Positions 1-11,549 of a stretch of DNA of 64,000 nt are shown here, piece after piece. Source of the stretch: Alentia gelatinosa (taxonomy: Eukaryota > Annelida > Polychaeta > Phyllodocida > Polynoidae); contig OX465587.1 of NCBI GenBank assembly GCA_950022655.1, positions 35,707,153 through 35,771,152 on the forward strand, in the 5' to 3' direction. The position numbers were made by a program, and so were the translations under genes. The first letter of the stretch is position 1, and each line of letters begins with the position of its first letter. The notes below the pieces were generated by a model. It was not told where the DNA came from, did no database searches, and saw nothing but the letters and a program-made list of their open reading frames with translations.

Positions 1-223
1 ACCATCCGAAAGTCAGGACGTTAGGGCCCACTCGTTGGGACGTTAGGGCCCACCTGAAGCCAACATGGGGCCCACCTATCATAAGTTCTACATACATAAT
101 GGGAATATCCATACACGTCACATCTTTGATGCCTGTAGTATCCATACATGTAAAATCTGTAATGCCTGTAATGAATGGACGGACACAGGAAATGCAAAAC
201 AGGCATAACTAAAAGAATACATT

Positions 224-754
224 TGTGGTAGTGGCCGCCTGTCTAGCAGGTTGGATGACCCCAATCCGGAACGCTAGTTCCAGGCAGGATCCCACCCTAC
301 ACACTCCACGTAGGTTGGTTCGGCTTTCAGTGAGTTTGCACAGACCTAGTCACACATAACACAACACACGCCTTTAATAAACAGGAATGTTTATTAACAA
401 CTACTTCCCGGAAAGATCTGGAAGATCTTTCCCACAAGTACAGTAACCCAGCACAGATGTGCCGGGTAACGCTGGAGAGGCTAATCTAAAAGACTCGCCT
501 AACCACCAGGAAGGTTACGAGAACCCGCCTGCAAAGTGAGGGCCCAAGGGTCTGTTCTGTAGAAGAGAAGCGCGAGGACAGCCTGTCGACCTGCTGTGAA
601 CGCTGAGTATATATACCCAGCTTTACGTAATCCCGGTCTCCGCCGCGCCACTCTCGTGTGCGGTGTTGCCCGGAATCACTACACAGTAAGGATCGGCACA
701 TCGTGCCACCTTCCATAGAACACACGAACACTGCTGGATTCCCAACCCACTACA
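224..754 (-). mobile_element. Solo LTR of an LTR retrotransposon, 4-bp TSD
   Basis: The segment starts TGTGGTAGTGG and ends CCCACTACA, so its termini are TG...CA and nearly mirror each other. It is flanked on both sides by CATT (220-223 and 755-758), a 4-bp target-site duplication. On the minus strand a TATA-like block (GTATATATAC near 608-617) precedes an AATAAA signal near 390-395. That is the U3-R-U5 order and sets the minus orientation. No internal region follows, so this is a solo LTR left by LTR-LTR recombination. It is unrelated in sequence to the LTRs at 34134 and 47464. Confidence 0.65.
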
Positions 755-917
755 CATTGAACCAGATGGTGATAGAATATTTTTCTATAATCACTGTGTT
801 CTTGTCTTGCAAATAAATAGAATAAAATGTACTGATCACTGTGGTGTTTAAATTAATCCTATGATCCTAATATTAACAGAGTAATTGAACAATTCTGCAA
901 AAATTGGTGGGCCCTAT

Positions 918-1309
918 GGCTACTAAAAACAAATTTGTTTCTCATCACCGCGCGCATCTGCAAAAATGATTTCAGAATTTTTTTTTTTTTTTTGCTAAAA
1001 TAAGATGAACCTTGATAGAAATTATGAAAAGTATGTGTATTTAGCATCAAATTAAAGCTCCTGATGCCAGGGATGCTTTTAATGTATAAACAGTATAAAT
1101 CTGAAAACCCTGCGTACACAGACACCCTGCATAAGCAGGACACTTTGGCCTGGAACAGAGGGTGACCACTTATGCAGGGTTTTACTGTATGTCTAAAGCC
1201 CATTTTATGACACTCTTCAGCCATCTTTGATCAAGCCAAAAAAAAAAAAAGCGCCCTTATCATATTTTTCATGGATTGGTGATGAGAAACAAGTTTTTTT
1301 TGAGTGGCC
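918..1309. repeat. Short TIR element, about 390 bp
   Basis: The left end, GGCTACTAAAAACAAATTTG and on to 949, is imperfectly inverted at 1278-1309 (GGTGATGAGAAACAAG followed by a T run and GAGTGGCC). These are arms of about 32 bp around a non-coding interior. The interior includes the Tigger-like remnant at 1098-1189. No coding capacity, so it is a MITE-like element or a remnant. Confidence 0.4.
1098..1189. repeat. Truncated Tigger/pogo-like MITE remnant
   Basis: AAACCCTGC...CCTGCATAAGCAGG...TTATGCAGGGTTTTACTGTA shows the usual start and end of Tigger-type MITEs, in which a pseudo-periodic gCGGAcA/TAAGCAGG core is closed by TTTACTGTA. Only one terminal TACTGTA-like end is clear. Confidence 0.35.
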
Positions 1310-1811
1310 TAACATCCATTTATGCTATTTCTTCTTCCCGGGACTGGAGGTGTGAAGGCGGTATTGCGGTGTGGCCGAGGTGCGACTGGGGCTTTCTCAC
1401 CAGCGGTCTCGGCTGGGCCCTAATGTCCGGACTTACGAGTGGTGGGCCCTAAAGTCCTGCAATCGCACTATCCCCTCTCCATACATGGAGTGAAGAGCAT
1501 GAGGGGTGCAACTAGTATTGCGACCATTTGACCGCAGCAGTGGGGCATACCCTATACTTTACTTGCGATTGAATGCGATGAAATCATCGCAATAAGGGTA
1601 ATCAAAACCGGCGAGGGGGTTTCGATGGGGGCCATAAAACATGTGCACCGCACCAGTGAGGCACCAGTGGGGCCGGTCCTTGAAATTTTTTTTGTATACA
1701 GATACAAATTTTGAGGTTACTCTGGCCTCTGATATATATTCTATTTTCTGACGATACGACATTATCTAGAGTTTGTCACGGGCGGCCAGGCCCCCGGACC
1801 TCCAAATGATA

Positions 1812-1976
1812 TACAGTAGAACCCAGGCTAACGGACAACCCGCGTTAACGGACACCTTTGCTCGGAACGGTTCCCTCTATTACATGTTTATTTTAACCCC
1901 GTGTAAGCGGTCACCCCTCGTAAGCGGGGGCTTTGTCCCGGAACTGAGAGTGTCCGCTTAGCGTGGTTCTACAGTA
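1812..1976. mobile_element. Tigger/pogo-like MITE, 165 bp
   Basis: Begins TACAGTAGAACCCAGGCTAACGG and ends GTCCGCTTAGCGTGGTTCTACAGTA. The termini are inverted repeats of about 14 bp and begin with TA, the Tc1/mariner/pogo target dinucleotide. The interior has repeated AACGGACA and TAAGCGG motifs. There is no transposase. This architecture is well known for non-autonomous Tigger elements; the family call is from the termini only. Confidence 0.7.
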
Positions 1977-2344
1977 TGAATTTTTCATCCAGCAGTCATA
2001 TAGAGGCCTCATGGAGGGCATGTACTTAGGGTTGCTGAACCCTTCTGGGTTCTCTATACAGTCCCATATAGTTCAACAATATCAATCCCCCTGAGGGGGG
2101 GGGGGGGGTGAGAGCCACAGTAACCCCCACCTGGCAGAGATCACGTGACCGAATGTTTAACTCACACGCAAAGGTCAAAGAACTCTCGGGTTTTACCGCT
2201 AAGGAATCTGCTTGAGGAGTATAGGGCCAGAAAACGCCGTTGGGGGTGTTCCGTTCACTCTCAGGGCTGGGATCGGAGTGATGTCTCGGGTGGAGAGCTG
2301 ATGCTACAGTCTCACTGGCGTAAATTTCCTGACGCTATTCTTAG

Positions 2345-3195
2345 TGGACCGATGGCACCATGGACCAATGGCACCTTGACCGATGGCATCTCTTTGGACC
2401 GATGGCAACATTTTTCCTAGACTGATGGCACCACTCACTTAGACTGATGGCTGCTGCTTGGTTATACTTTCTACACCACTTTTCAATCATATCATATTTG
2501 CATATATATAGTCCTGAGAATTCATGTGATGATTAAAAAAAAGCTCCTGCTCCGGCCCATTCGGCGCCGGTAGCAGCCCCCTCGGTGCCGGCAGCGGCAG
2601 CATTCTATTATCTATCCAAGTTCCTACCTCCGATATACATATGGAATCTTGTAACATATGTAATGTTTTATGTGTTTTTATATAGTCCTGAGAATTCATG
2701 TGATGATTAAAAAAAAGCTCCAGCTCCGGCCCACTCGGCGCCGGTAGCAGCCCCCTCGGTGCCGGCAGCGGCAGCATTCTATTATCTATCCAAGTTCCTA
2801 CCTCCGATATACATATGGAATCTTGTAACATATGTAATGTTTTATGTGTTTTTATATAGTCCTGAGAATTCATGTGATGATTAAAAAAAAGCTCCAGCTC
2901 CGGCCCACTCGGCGCCGGTAGCAGCCCCCTCGGTGCCGGCAGCGGCAGCATTCTATTATCTATCCAAGTTCCTACCTCCGATATACATATGGAATCTTGT
3001 AACATATGTAATGTTTTAACATTCATCAAACGTTAAATTCAAACTAAAGATAAATCAAGTGGTGCCCTTAAGTCCAGGTAAAAAATAGGTGGTGCCATCA
3101 GTCTAGACAAGGCACAGATACCATCAGTCCAGGTGAAACTGAAAAGAGGTGCCATCAGTCCAGGTGCCATCGGTCCGTGGTGCCATTGGTCCAAT
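2345..3195. repeat. Foldback-like element with arms built of GATGGCACC sub-repeats
   Basis: The left arm (2345-2452) holds at least six imperfect units of the form GGACCGATGGCACC. The right arm (3059-3195) holds the same unit in reverse complement (GGTGCCATCAGTCC, GGTGCCATCGGTCC, GGTGCCATTGGTCC). Between the arms is a 174-bp tandem array. Inverted arms made of short tandem sub-repeats around an unrelated core match the foldback style of DNA transposon. No transposase is visible. Confidence 0.55.
2507..3030. repeat. 174-bp tandem repeat, three copies
   Basis: The landmark GTCCTGAGAA recurs at 2511, 2685 and 2859, giving an exact 174-bp period. Copies differ by a few bases. Because 174 is 58 codons, one minus-strand frame stays open across all copies (180 codons, 58-residue period). 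I take this as a consequence of the period, not as a gene. The frame has no recognisable domain and no promoter. Confidence 0.85.
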
Positions 3196-3199
3196 TACC

Positions 3200-5205
3200 A
3201 TAGTGGGTAGTCCTCCTGGTGGTGGTCTATCAGTGGCGGGCACCGCGCCCCGGGGGCATGTTGGGTCTGCTCCCGGCCGCCCCCTGACCACAGACCGCTC
3301 CCTGCCGCACGGAACCCGCTTCCCCTCGCCGTGTAGGGCACAGAGTGCGCTCTGCTGCCTTGTTCAACCGTTAGGGAATCATGGGGAGCTCCACTATCCC
3401 ATATTCGGACAAACACAATGCGATATCATATCAATTGTTCTTATTCAAACATTCAAAGGTTGATGTAATATAAAAAATATCAAAAACTGAAGCGTATACG
3501 TATGTACAATGGCACGAACATTTTAATCAATAAGCCAGATAAACTGCAACTATCAAGATAGTACTATGGTCGAATCAACTATGTTCTTTACTATTGTATA
3601 GAGTCTCGCAAGTTATGCATGGCAGAACGCCAGCCTAGGCATATGTATGCACTACACGCTCATCCAAGATTATGTTATAAATTCAATAATGAGTTTTGAC
3701 TAGATAATACTATAAGGTTTAACCTGTATGTGGAAACCGCCAACACAAAGCAAGATGGCGATAGCTGGAAGTAAGATTTAGGAATTAGAATAGGTTGTCT
3801 GTTTAAGGAAATGAACGATCACATGAGCTGCTGACGTAAGCAACAGCAGAGTATACTTCTGCGGTACCTTCGGAGAGCACCACTAGTAGAGAACTGTGAG
3901 AAAGCCGCTCCTTACTGGAGGATGAGCTTGAGTTGAGGTGCTCGGGGCCTTGGCTCACATGGAGTGGAGTCGCCTACTGTAGAACAACTATCGCATGAAA
4001 CTCACTGTCTCTGTGAGTAACTTACAGACCGATGTGCAAGGAACTAACTCTCAACGGGAGAGAACACAGAGAGGATACATTGGACTTAATGGAACGGAAC
4101 ACTGAATGGATTAACATCAAGGAAGTGTGTAGTGATATGAGTGAGTCCTGAACCTTCATATTCAAACTTAAGAATTTATCAAGGAGATAACATGGTTGAT
4201 GAAACAAAAGCGGAAAGTCTATTCAAACAACTATGGACATATCTTGGAATGATTGACTAATAGAACTTGAAGTGTTATATTTTTATGTGTGAAGATCGAA
4301 AATAATTTTTAGACTGAATTGTTTGTGAGTGATGATTGCTGTGGACTTAATGCATAACATAATATAGAGGCGAGTGAGCACAATTGTAGTGCACCCATAT
4401 CAACAGATTGATTCTCAGGATATTAAAGTTATCAAATCTTATATTATTGTCCATCCTTATTTCCTCGGGCCACAGGGATGTGAGGTGACTGTGTCGCTGT
4501 GGCCAAGCCATTCAAGATAAGTCTATCTTGAATTAGAAATCCCCACGAATCTAAATGACTGAATAACAGAGACAAGAAGTTAGCTATTCCTATAAGTCTA
4601 ATCAACCGTAATTAAGACCCATATAACTGTGCATTATAATGTAACTTTTTCCAGATCTGAATTTTTTAAAAAAGCTTTGATATCCCAGGCAAACCACCTT
4701 TCCTATATATGCAATAGGGATTACTTGAAAGGTTCTTAAAGCATAGTAAAGGATGGGAAGAGAACTAATCGGCCGTAAAACCAACGAAACATAACTAAAA
4801 TCATAGCAGATCCGGGATAGAAGATCTAAGCTGATCCTGACAGATTTTTTGACTGGCTAGGACGGGATGAATCTTGTGGGTGTGCCTGCGTGAACTCTAC
4901 TAGTGGAACAGCCCTCAATGAGCGATAATAGGGTTGCAAAAGAGAGGGCTAGACACACAACCAGATATTACAATATTTAGGAAGACCTTCCAAGATGCAA
5001 CCAAGCCCAATGTTGCCAGCTCAAGTCAGAATCTTTGTGGAATCAGCAGTTTAACTGAACATAGAATCTACTAGGTGAGGTGGGGACCTCCAGTGCGTCC
5101 GCAGAATGTCATGTATGATGCTTGGGCTTGGAACTTGCCATCAGCTCCAGATCTCTGTTTGGAGAGTGGTGCGTAGGGGACAAATGGTGGCTTGCACATG
5201 ACAAT
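3200..5205. other. No supported gene; non-coding
   Basis: A GC-richer stretch (3220-3390) is followed by AT-rich unique-looking sequence. A YY1-like AAGATGGCG lies near 3753 on the plus strand. Only short shadow frames are present. No repeat family recognised here recurs elsewhere in the window. Confidence 0.5.
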
Positions 5206-5208
5206 AAC

Positions 5209-5358
5209 TTTTTATCTCATTCCTGGTATCTTTTTCCTCATTGATTTAACATTTGAAACTTGTACTCAACGCCCATGGACTATTGTTAGAAAATACTCGA
5301 GATATTGTCACAGATGTTAGCCAATTGGTCAGTGATAGGGGTGAGATAAAATCTGAAT
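5209..5358. mobile_element. MITE family A copy (TTTATCTCACCCC termini)
   Basis: Starts TTTTATCTCATTCCTGG and ends AGGGGTGAGATAAAATC, an inverted terminal repeat of about 14 bp with a 120-bp AT-rich core. The same ends recur at 56886, 60533, 61206 and 61746. Confidence 0.6.
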
Positions 5359-5362
5359 TACA

Positions 5363-5487
5363 CTCGATCCATAGCCACTATAAGTACGCCGTTTATTTTG
5401 GGTTGCTTCATAATAATATCACTCGGCTTTGCGTTGTGAGATTAGTACCAACGAAAACTGGCATTTTCAGTAGTTATGGATCTCGAT
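5363..5487. mobile_element. MITE family B copy (CGATCCATAGCCACT termini)
   Basis: TCGATCCATAGCCACT at the left is inverted at the right as AGTAGTTATGGATCTCGA. A second copy in opposite orientation sits at 13358-13484 and shares GAGATCCATAG and internal GGCAAAGCCGA. Both copies abut a TTTATCTCA end of family A, so one family probably inserted beside or into the other. Confidence 0.55.
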
Positions 5488-5539
5488 GCAGTTCGTCCTT
5501 AGTTCCCTATATCCTAAGTTGTTGGCCCACTATCCGCTC

Positions 5540-5852
5540 GCACACCTCTCATAAGATCTCACACTCTCTAAGTCGTATTCTGTACTCTCACTACGCTCTA
5601 TGGAGAAGAATTCTTATCGAACTAGGCTTAGAGCCTTGATAGTCCACTGACCTGCCTCCCGTGCTAAAGACGTACATAAATGCAACCAAAGATTCCTATA
5701 ATCTCAATGATGCCACCTAGCGGGAATACTATGTGGCAGTGGATTCTCATGGCTCTAAGCCTAGTTCCTTAAGAATTCTTCTCCCATAGAGCGCAGTGAG
5801 CACCTTGTACAGATTGCGACTTAGAGAGTGTGAGATCTTATGAGAGGGGTGC
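5540..5852. mobile_element. Long-hairpin MITE, about 100-bp arms
   Basis: The left arm 5540-5635 (GCACACCTCTCATAAG...GCTTAGAGCC) is inverted at 5751-5852 (GGCTCTAAGC...ATGAGAGGGGTGC) around a spacer of about 115 bp. A fragment of the arm (GAGTGTGAGATCTTATGAGA) recurs at 49243-49270, so it is a dispersed family. No coding capacity. Confidence 0.65.
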
Positions 5853-6053
5853 CGCTCCACCAAGTAGCTGGCCCAGTCAGTTAAAGTCTCTCTGACTGAA
5901 GCACCGAATCCCTCCTCTCGCCTACATCCTACATTGATGCCCCCTTCTTCAACTAGCTACCCACTCCTCTCCAGCTCTTTATGTACCCCGTCTGTCCCCT
6001 TTTCAAATCGAGTACTGCAGCTTATAATGAAAAGGAGATCGATTTTACGAATT

Positions 6054-6635
6054 CAGGGATGTCAGTTGGGGTCAGGAAAAAAGTGAAAATACTCTCCATA
6101 TACCGCCTCGGAGAAACTGAATAAAATACATGGAAAACACATTACTGTCGGCCTTGGAACAGGGCTGAGGGTGTGTGGGAAGGTTCAGACCACTCTATCA
6201 TTGGCATGAATAAGGCTCAATTTACGCAATTTTTTCTATTTTACACATAAAAGAAAGATTCTCACGTGGAAGTGGAACCTGCCATCTCTGTTTAAGGATT
6301 TACCTTGTACCTAAGAATATTGCTCTGGCAGTCAGAAAAAAGCTGAAATCCACTTTTACTGTCAGACATCAATAACCTGCTACCTTACAATCCCACTACT
6401 AATCCATTCCCTCACTCTTAGTTATAAATCACCTAGTACCTCGGAGAGACTGAGAAAACATGTAAAACACATCGTTATTCTCCATGGAATATGGCTTGGT
6501 TGTATGTGGAGGCTTGAATCACAGTTTATTGGTGTGAATAAGGTCCAATTCATTCTCTCTTTGCTTTAATATGTATGTATTTGTATATATAAACTGAAAA
6601 AAAGGATTTCTTTGAAAATTGGAAAACTGCCATCT
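6054..6635. repeat. Two copies of a dispersed repeat headed CAGGGATGTCAG
   Basis: Copy one (6054-6290) and a diverged copy two (about 6325-6635) share landmarks in order: GTCAG.AAAAAAG, CCTCGGAGA.ACTGA, ACATGTAAAACACAT, TGTGTGG-AGGTT, TTGGYRTGAATAAGG, and a closing GCCATCTCTG. Related copies lie at 53762-54010 and, in part, at 10221-10345. Non-coding interspersed repeat of unknown class. Confidence 0.5.
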
Positions 6636-6799
6636 CTGCTCTGGCCACTCGCTTGTCCCGAACACACACTTCGCTCTTTTTCCCTTCTTCCTCCATCCGC
6701 AGCCCACACCCCGGAAACCAGCTCAAACACGTGTTACTACACGCCAGGTATCAGCTCAATTGCCATGGTTAGGCTAACTGCCGCTAGGGGCGGTAGAAG

Positions 6800-6960
6800 G
6801 CGAAGCTATGACGTCAGGTGCATGCGCAGTGACCAGCGAGCCGAGAGCCAATCAGTGACGATTAGCAGCAGGTACTGCAACACGCATGACCGGAAGCAGG
6901 TTCATTGCCCGCATTTGTGCTGCCCGCTGGTGCCACATGGCGAGGGACCAATCAGAAGTG
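6800..6960. promoter_or_regulatory. Promoter-like island: CRE, NRF1-like, ETS and two CCAAT boxes
   Basis: Within 160 bp there is a palindromic CRE TGACGTCA (6809-6816), an NRF1-like GCATGCGCA (6820-6828), CCAATCAG at 6848 and again at 6948, and an ETS site ACCGGAAG (6889-6896). The block is richer in CpG than its surroundings and has no TATA box. This combination is typical of TATA-less, often bidirectional, housekeeping promoters. No exon could be identified on either side, so the driven gene is unknown. Confidence 0.4.
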
Positions 6961-6989
6961 GCGTACTATGTGTGTTAGAGCTGTGAGGG

Positions 6990-9700
6990 CCGCGAGGGTA
7001 GAGTGAACCAGGAATCGTGGCTTTTCCATCAGCTGACTTCTGGGAACCATAAATCTGTTGGAAACCATATCTCTCACATCTTTATTTTGCAAAATATTTT
7101 TCAATAGGAGTTGAAAATTAAGATCAGTGAACCGCAACAGAGACGCTGACCGATGTTAGTGTCGATAAATGGGAATTTGTTACCGCCAAATGACAAAATA
7201 TGCCTCCGGCTAATTCAACCCAGGTTGATTCTCTTGTTGATGAAATGGGTCTGAGAGTAAGATATGCTAAATCAAAATTGGGTTTGAGATTCAGATATCT
7301 CTATAGAAATTTCACTTTCCTGCTGATATGAAACTTCATTTTCCTGCTGATATGAGCCCGAATGATAGACGCCATTCAAGAAGAAGCTACTGACATCTCC
7401 AGTCAACAGCCTGCAGAAAGATAACAGGATATTGGAAGGAGCTATGTAAACTAGCAGTGCAGCTGAGAAAATGCTCCGCACTGAATTCATCACACACCTA
7501 AGTTGATGAATGGTTCTCTTAACAGTCTCCATACTGCTACAGCCCTAAGACATTTATGCTAGTTGGAGCAACGAGTATAGAGTCTCTATACTCGTTGGTT
7601 GGAGTAAGATTCTACTCTGAAACTCTATGTGTGAGCATTTGGTGTGATTTTAAAGAAATGTTTTATATTGCTGTCATTATATTCGATATGTATTGTATGT
7701 TTTACTAATTTGGGTATTTTCCTTTGTGACCGTTCGCGTTGTACTAATTATTGCTATATCTGTTAGACTGTACGGAGAAAGAACAATATATGTTTAACGG
7801 TGATTCATATTTCTCTTCATTGATAGTTGAAATCTGTAAATACAAAGATTTCGAAATTCAAAAGAATGTTTAAGCAAAGCAGGTATTCGTCACTTTTGCT
7901 TACATTTATTGAATCTTTTTAAGTGGATCTGAAATTATATATGATTCACTAAATATCTATGAACTACTTTGCTCGTTATGTCGCTATAAACGATTAATGT
8001 TTTGGTACATTGTACTGAATGCACTTACCAGATATCGTAATATAATTCTGACATATGAGAATCCTGCAACTAAGACTGATAATAATTCCTGATGACTATT
8101 AATCATACGATTATCATTTTCATCAATCAATAACGATACACATAAATGTTGATGGCCTGAACATCATAAAACCAAATCGGATGTCCCATCAATGTATGTT
8201 TTAAACGCAAAAGACTTGAGCAATGCATAGCCATCTTTCATATCAGCGATAAAATCTTTCTGTGCGAGAACTCGTCATTAAAGAGACAATCATTGCTCCT
8301 TTATAGGAATCTACTTCAGTCTCTGAGCATAAATAGAGTCGAAATCATACTCTAGAGAGAGTAAGCGACATTATCTAACACTGCAGTTATAGACTGTCGC
8401 CATTAGTACTCCCCCGAGGGCACCTGATTGGATTTTCATGATGAGAGGGGGAGAGCTAGCTAAGCTGAAACGATGGATAATTCTGAATGAATAGAAGCCA
8501 AAGCACTTTCTTTAATTAATAGGGTCTTTAGATTAGACCTACCATCAAGCGTCAGGAAATAATTGTTTGCTGTATACATATTTCATCTTCATTTAGAGTG
8601 GCTGGGCTATCTGCCGCATCGTCCTCCAGAAAACTAATTATGGAATTAATTACCAATACAGAATAACTACTGAAAAAGAAGGAAACATAATAGAGCATAA
8701 GTTCATTGGTAGGTATAAGGTATCTCCCGTCGTAGCAGAAGCCACGGCGACACCTAAGATTTAATCTATGAGGTGTGGATGGATGGAAATTGCAATGTTT
8801 CAGCTGCACTTTATACTGCCCTGTTGTACACTGGGATTTAGAGAATGCCAATGAATAACACGTAATATTAGCGCAGTTTAAGTGTGTTTTAAACATATCA
8901 GAACTTCTTGGTCGTGATCCGTATGATGAACAAGTATTGTACATGTATCCATAAATTATTGTAGTTTAGGACCTGAACCAAATCCAATTCAAAATATTTG
9001 AATTAGGTGGTCAAGATTGTTTCTGGAATATAATGCTGATGACACGATTTAAGACATCTAAAATATTTTTCTTTCCAAAGAACAGAATATAGATCTTGGC
9101 ACGTTGAATATTGATTTTCTGATAGTAAAAGAATACTATAGTAATACACTACAGAAATGTTTCTCGTGTAACTAATGATTAACTACAGATAGATTTAGGT
9201 GTCTCTGTGGATAGAATTGGTTACTGCACAGAGATCAATTTGAGGTATAGCATCATCTATCACGTGCTGTGTTTTCTATAGACACTTTGTATTAGGTGGA
9301 TAATAAAAGTGTTAATTCTACATATCATAGACATACAACGATGAGTTCTTCATGAAATTGTCAAACTCAAGCCAAATAGAATTCAGCTTGAGGTTTGGGT
9401 ATCATGAAGATTATTCATTAATGATTCAGCATAGACACTTATACAAGCCTAGAGCATCAAAGGACAGAACCATGGGACCATGTTAACCTGGCATCAGTAC
9501 AAGTCGTACTGCAATAACCATCATCTATTTCCTTTTAAATCATATCTATTTTAAAAAAATCCCCAGGTCTCATTCGACCGATGTTTTTTCTTTGCCAAAA
9601 TGTGAAAATAAGTAAACTTTTCGTAAGGACAGGAAACTATTTCTGATAAACAAAATGGCATGGTTCCTATAAGTATCGATGATTATTTTGAAACTACTCT
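6990..9700. other. AT-rich non-coding stretch, no supported gene
   Basis: Only short random frames occur, the longest about 130 codons on the minus strand at 8552-8944 and without a recognisable domain. One perfect 29-nt palindrome lies at 7569-7597. No recurrent repeat was recognised. Confidence 0.5.
7569..7597. repeat. Perfect 14-bp-stem palindrome
   Basis: CAACGAGTATAGAG is followed by one T and its exact reverse complement. Isolated and not followed by a T run. Function unknown. Confidence 0.8.
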
Positions 9701-9719
9701 AAAACGTTAGCTAAGGTTG

Positions 9720-11395
9720 GACGCAGTCTGTGTACCTTATGGCCTCCAGGTGGTGTAGAGGCTGATTAACCCGCACTGGAGGGTAACAAGAGCTTCCCTC
9801 CATTTACACCCCTGTTTGTATGTCTCCGTAACACTCACCACTCTGACCCACCACGTTTACAGCCAAGGGTCTATCCCAGGGATGTTTACCCCTGTGATGT
9901 TTGTTCCCAACCCCGGGAATATTTACCCCAAAAATATCTCCTTCCCATGAAATATTTCTAGCTGGTTTCCTTCATGGCGTTCGTTGGTGCTAGACTCCGC
10001 TTGAAGAGTTAATTAGTTGGAGATCTCCAAGCATGTAGTAGAAATATTGGAGACAGCATTGTGTTTCAACCTAACCCCTGAAGATGGTATTCACTTCTAG
10101 TATGATTATCAAATACTGACCTGACTTAAAACCGATCCTCATGGACACTTCAACAAGCAATGTTAGTTACTGGATGTACATGCTAGAATTAAAGTAGGTA
10201 ATCCACGACTGTGATTAATACAGGGATGTCAGAAATAGCTTTCACGTGAGATTTGGTGCCTCAGGAAGACTCTGTGAACGTAGAAAATACGTTGCTAGCC
10301 AAAGTGGGGGCTAAGGGCCTGTGAGGAAGTTAAGACCATGACATGTATCATTGCCATCGACCATGGCGTACTAAATTATATATATTACTTTATGTCGTAC
10401 CTTCGTTTTGATGGTGGATTTCTATATTGTATACCAAACAAGTTCGTAATGAACCATTGTGAACCTTTAGGTTGACAGACATGTCAATAATCATCCATTT
10501 ATTTGTTTTTCTAGAAACAGACTTTCTATATACCAGATGGTAAATTGTTTCTTACCAACATCTGTAGCTAAAGGTGTTGGTTCCTGAATACAGCAATATT
10601 ATATTTTAGATATAATACACCTAGGTGGCCAATTCTTCATGCATAGATCTGGTAATTTCCTTGAAAAGAGTCAAATTTCCCTGACATTTTTCAAAATCCT
10701 AGTTTTCCGAAATTTCCGAATTCCCTGACTATTCAATGCCCTTTTCACTTTTCCATGATCTTCTTCTCCGAAGTGTGCCAACCCTATTAGCAGTGGCTCA
10801 TAACTGATCATGGAATTTAAACTGCTCTTCTAGTCGCATTTGATCTTGTTGAAGGTTAACTGCCAATACAATGATTCCCAAGGAATTCGGATGATATTTG
10901 CATGAAGGAATGACCAGATAAGATTTGTCAGTTTGGACACAAACTAGTATGGAACCTGACATTAGGAAATACAAAACTACTACAGCTGTCTTGCAATGGC
11001 TGTCTGCTAAAGGGCAAAGTCGCTACATGATACATCTCACGAAGAATCGAGAAAATATACATATGTACCGAGGCTTAGTGATTAAACAATCACTACCAAA
11101 ACATAGATATTTGTGCTTTTGAAACTCACTCATATATGGGTATTTATTCTTTCTTGGTTATGAACATCCCCGGAAAAACATTTCTTGAATTCTCACTCCC
11201 TACATATACTGTCATTTACTATATACCCATGCCGTATACACTGTAAATACGCACCGTTTCACCATATAACGTAAAAATACTGTACGGACCACTGGTCCCT
11301 ACACTAAAATACAGACCACCTTGCCATACACGTTTATTACGATATTGGTTGTTAAGCCAAATAATTTTCTTTTTTTTTAAATTTCGGGTATATAG
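9720..11395. other. Non-coding stretch with one repeat fragment
   Basis: 10221-10345 begins CAGGGATGTCAGAAATAGC and matches the head of the dispersed repeat at 6054. Around 10660-10780 there is a polypyrimidine-rich segment with reiterated TTTCCCTGAC/TTTCCGAA. No gene supported. Confidence 0.4.
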
Positions 11396-11399
11396 TAAA

Positions 11400-11549
11400 T
11401 ATAGAACGACCTACCATGCTTGTACAAGCCACAAAACTCGATAATAATTCATGGTTTGTACAAAACTCGGCGTAAACGCCTCGTTGCGTACGAACCGTGA
11501 ATTATCATCTCGTTTCGTAGCTTGTACAGCATGGTCAGGACGTTCTATA
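11400..11549. mobile_element. Hairpin MITE with TATAGAACG termini
   Basis: TATAGAACGACCTACCATGC at the left is inverted as GCATGGTCAGGACGTTCTATA at the right. The complementarity continues imperfectly inward (CTTGTACAAGC, TAATTCATGGTT / AACCGTGAATTA) to a small loop near 11475. The flanking TA suggests a mariner-like target. Single copy in the window. Confidence 0.6.

Larger units (their letters stand above)
16..1457. repeat. Candidate large TIR element with GGACnTTAGGGCCCA termini
   Basis: A 15-base motif GGACGTTAGGGCCCA occurs twice at the left (16-30 and 38-52). Its reverse complement occurs twice at the right (TGGGCCCTAATGTCC at 1414-1428 and TGGGCCCTAAAGTCC at 1443-1457). Paired doubled motifs in inverted orientation suggest the ends of one DNA element of about 1.4 kb. 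The solo LTR and a second TIR element lie inside it. No transposase frame is present, and the left end may extend beyond the window. Two inverted pairs could also be scattered copies of one short repeat. Confidence 0.35.

Noticed and set aside
2487..3029. 180-codon minus-strand frame with a 58-residue repeat
   Set aside because: Openness follows from the 174-bp period. No domain, no promoter and no support beyond three repeats.
8552..8944. 130-codon minus-strand frame
   Set aside because: No domain or coding signal that I can see; length is near chance in AT-rich DNA.
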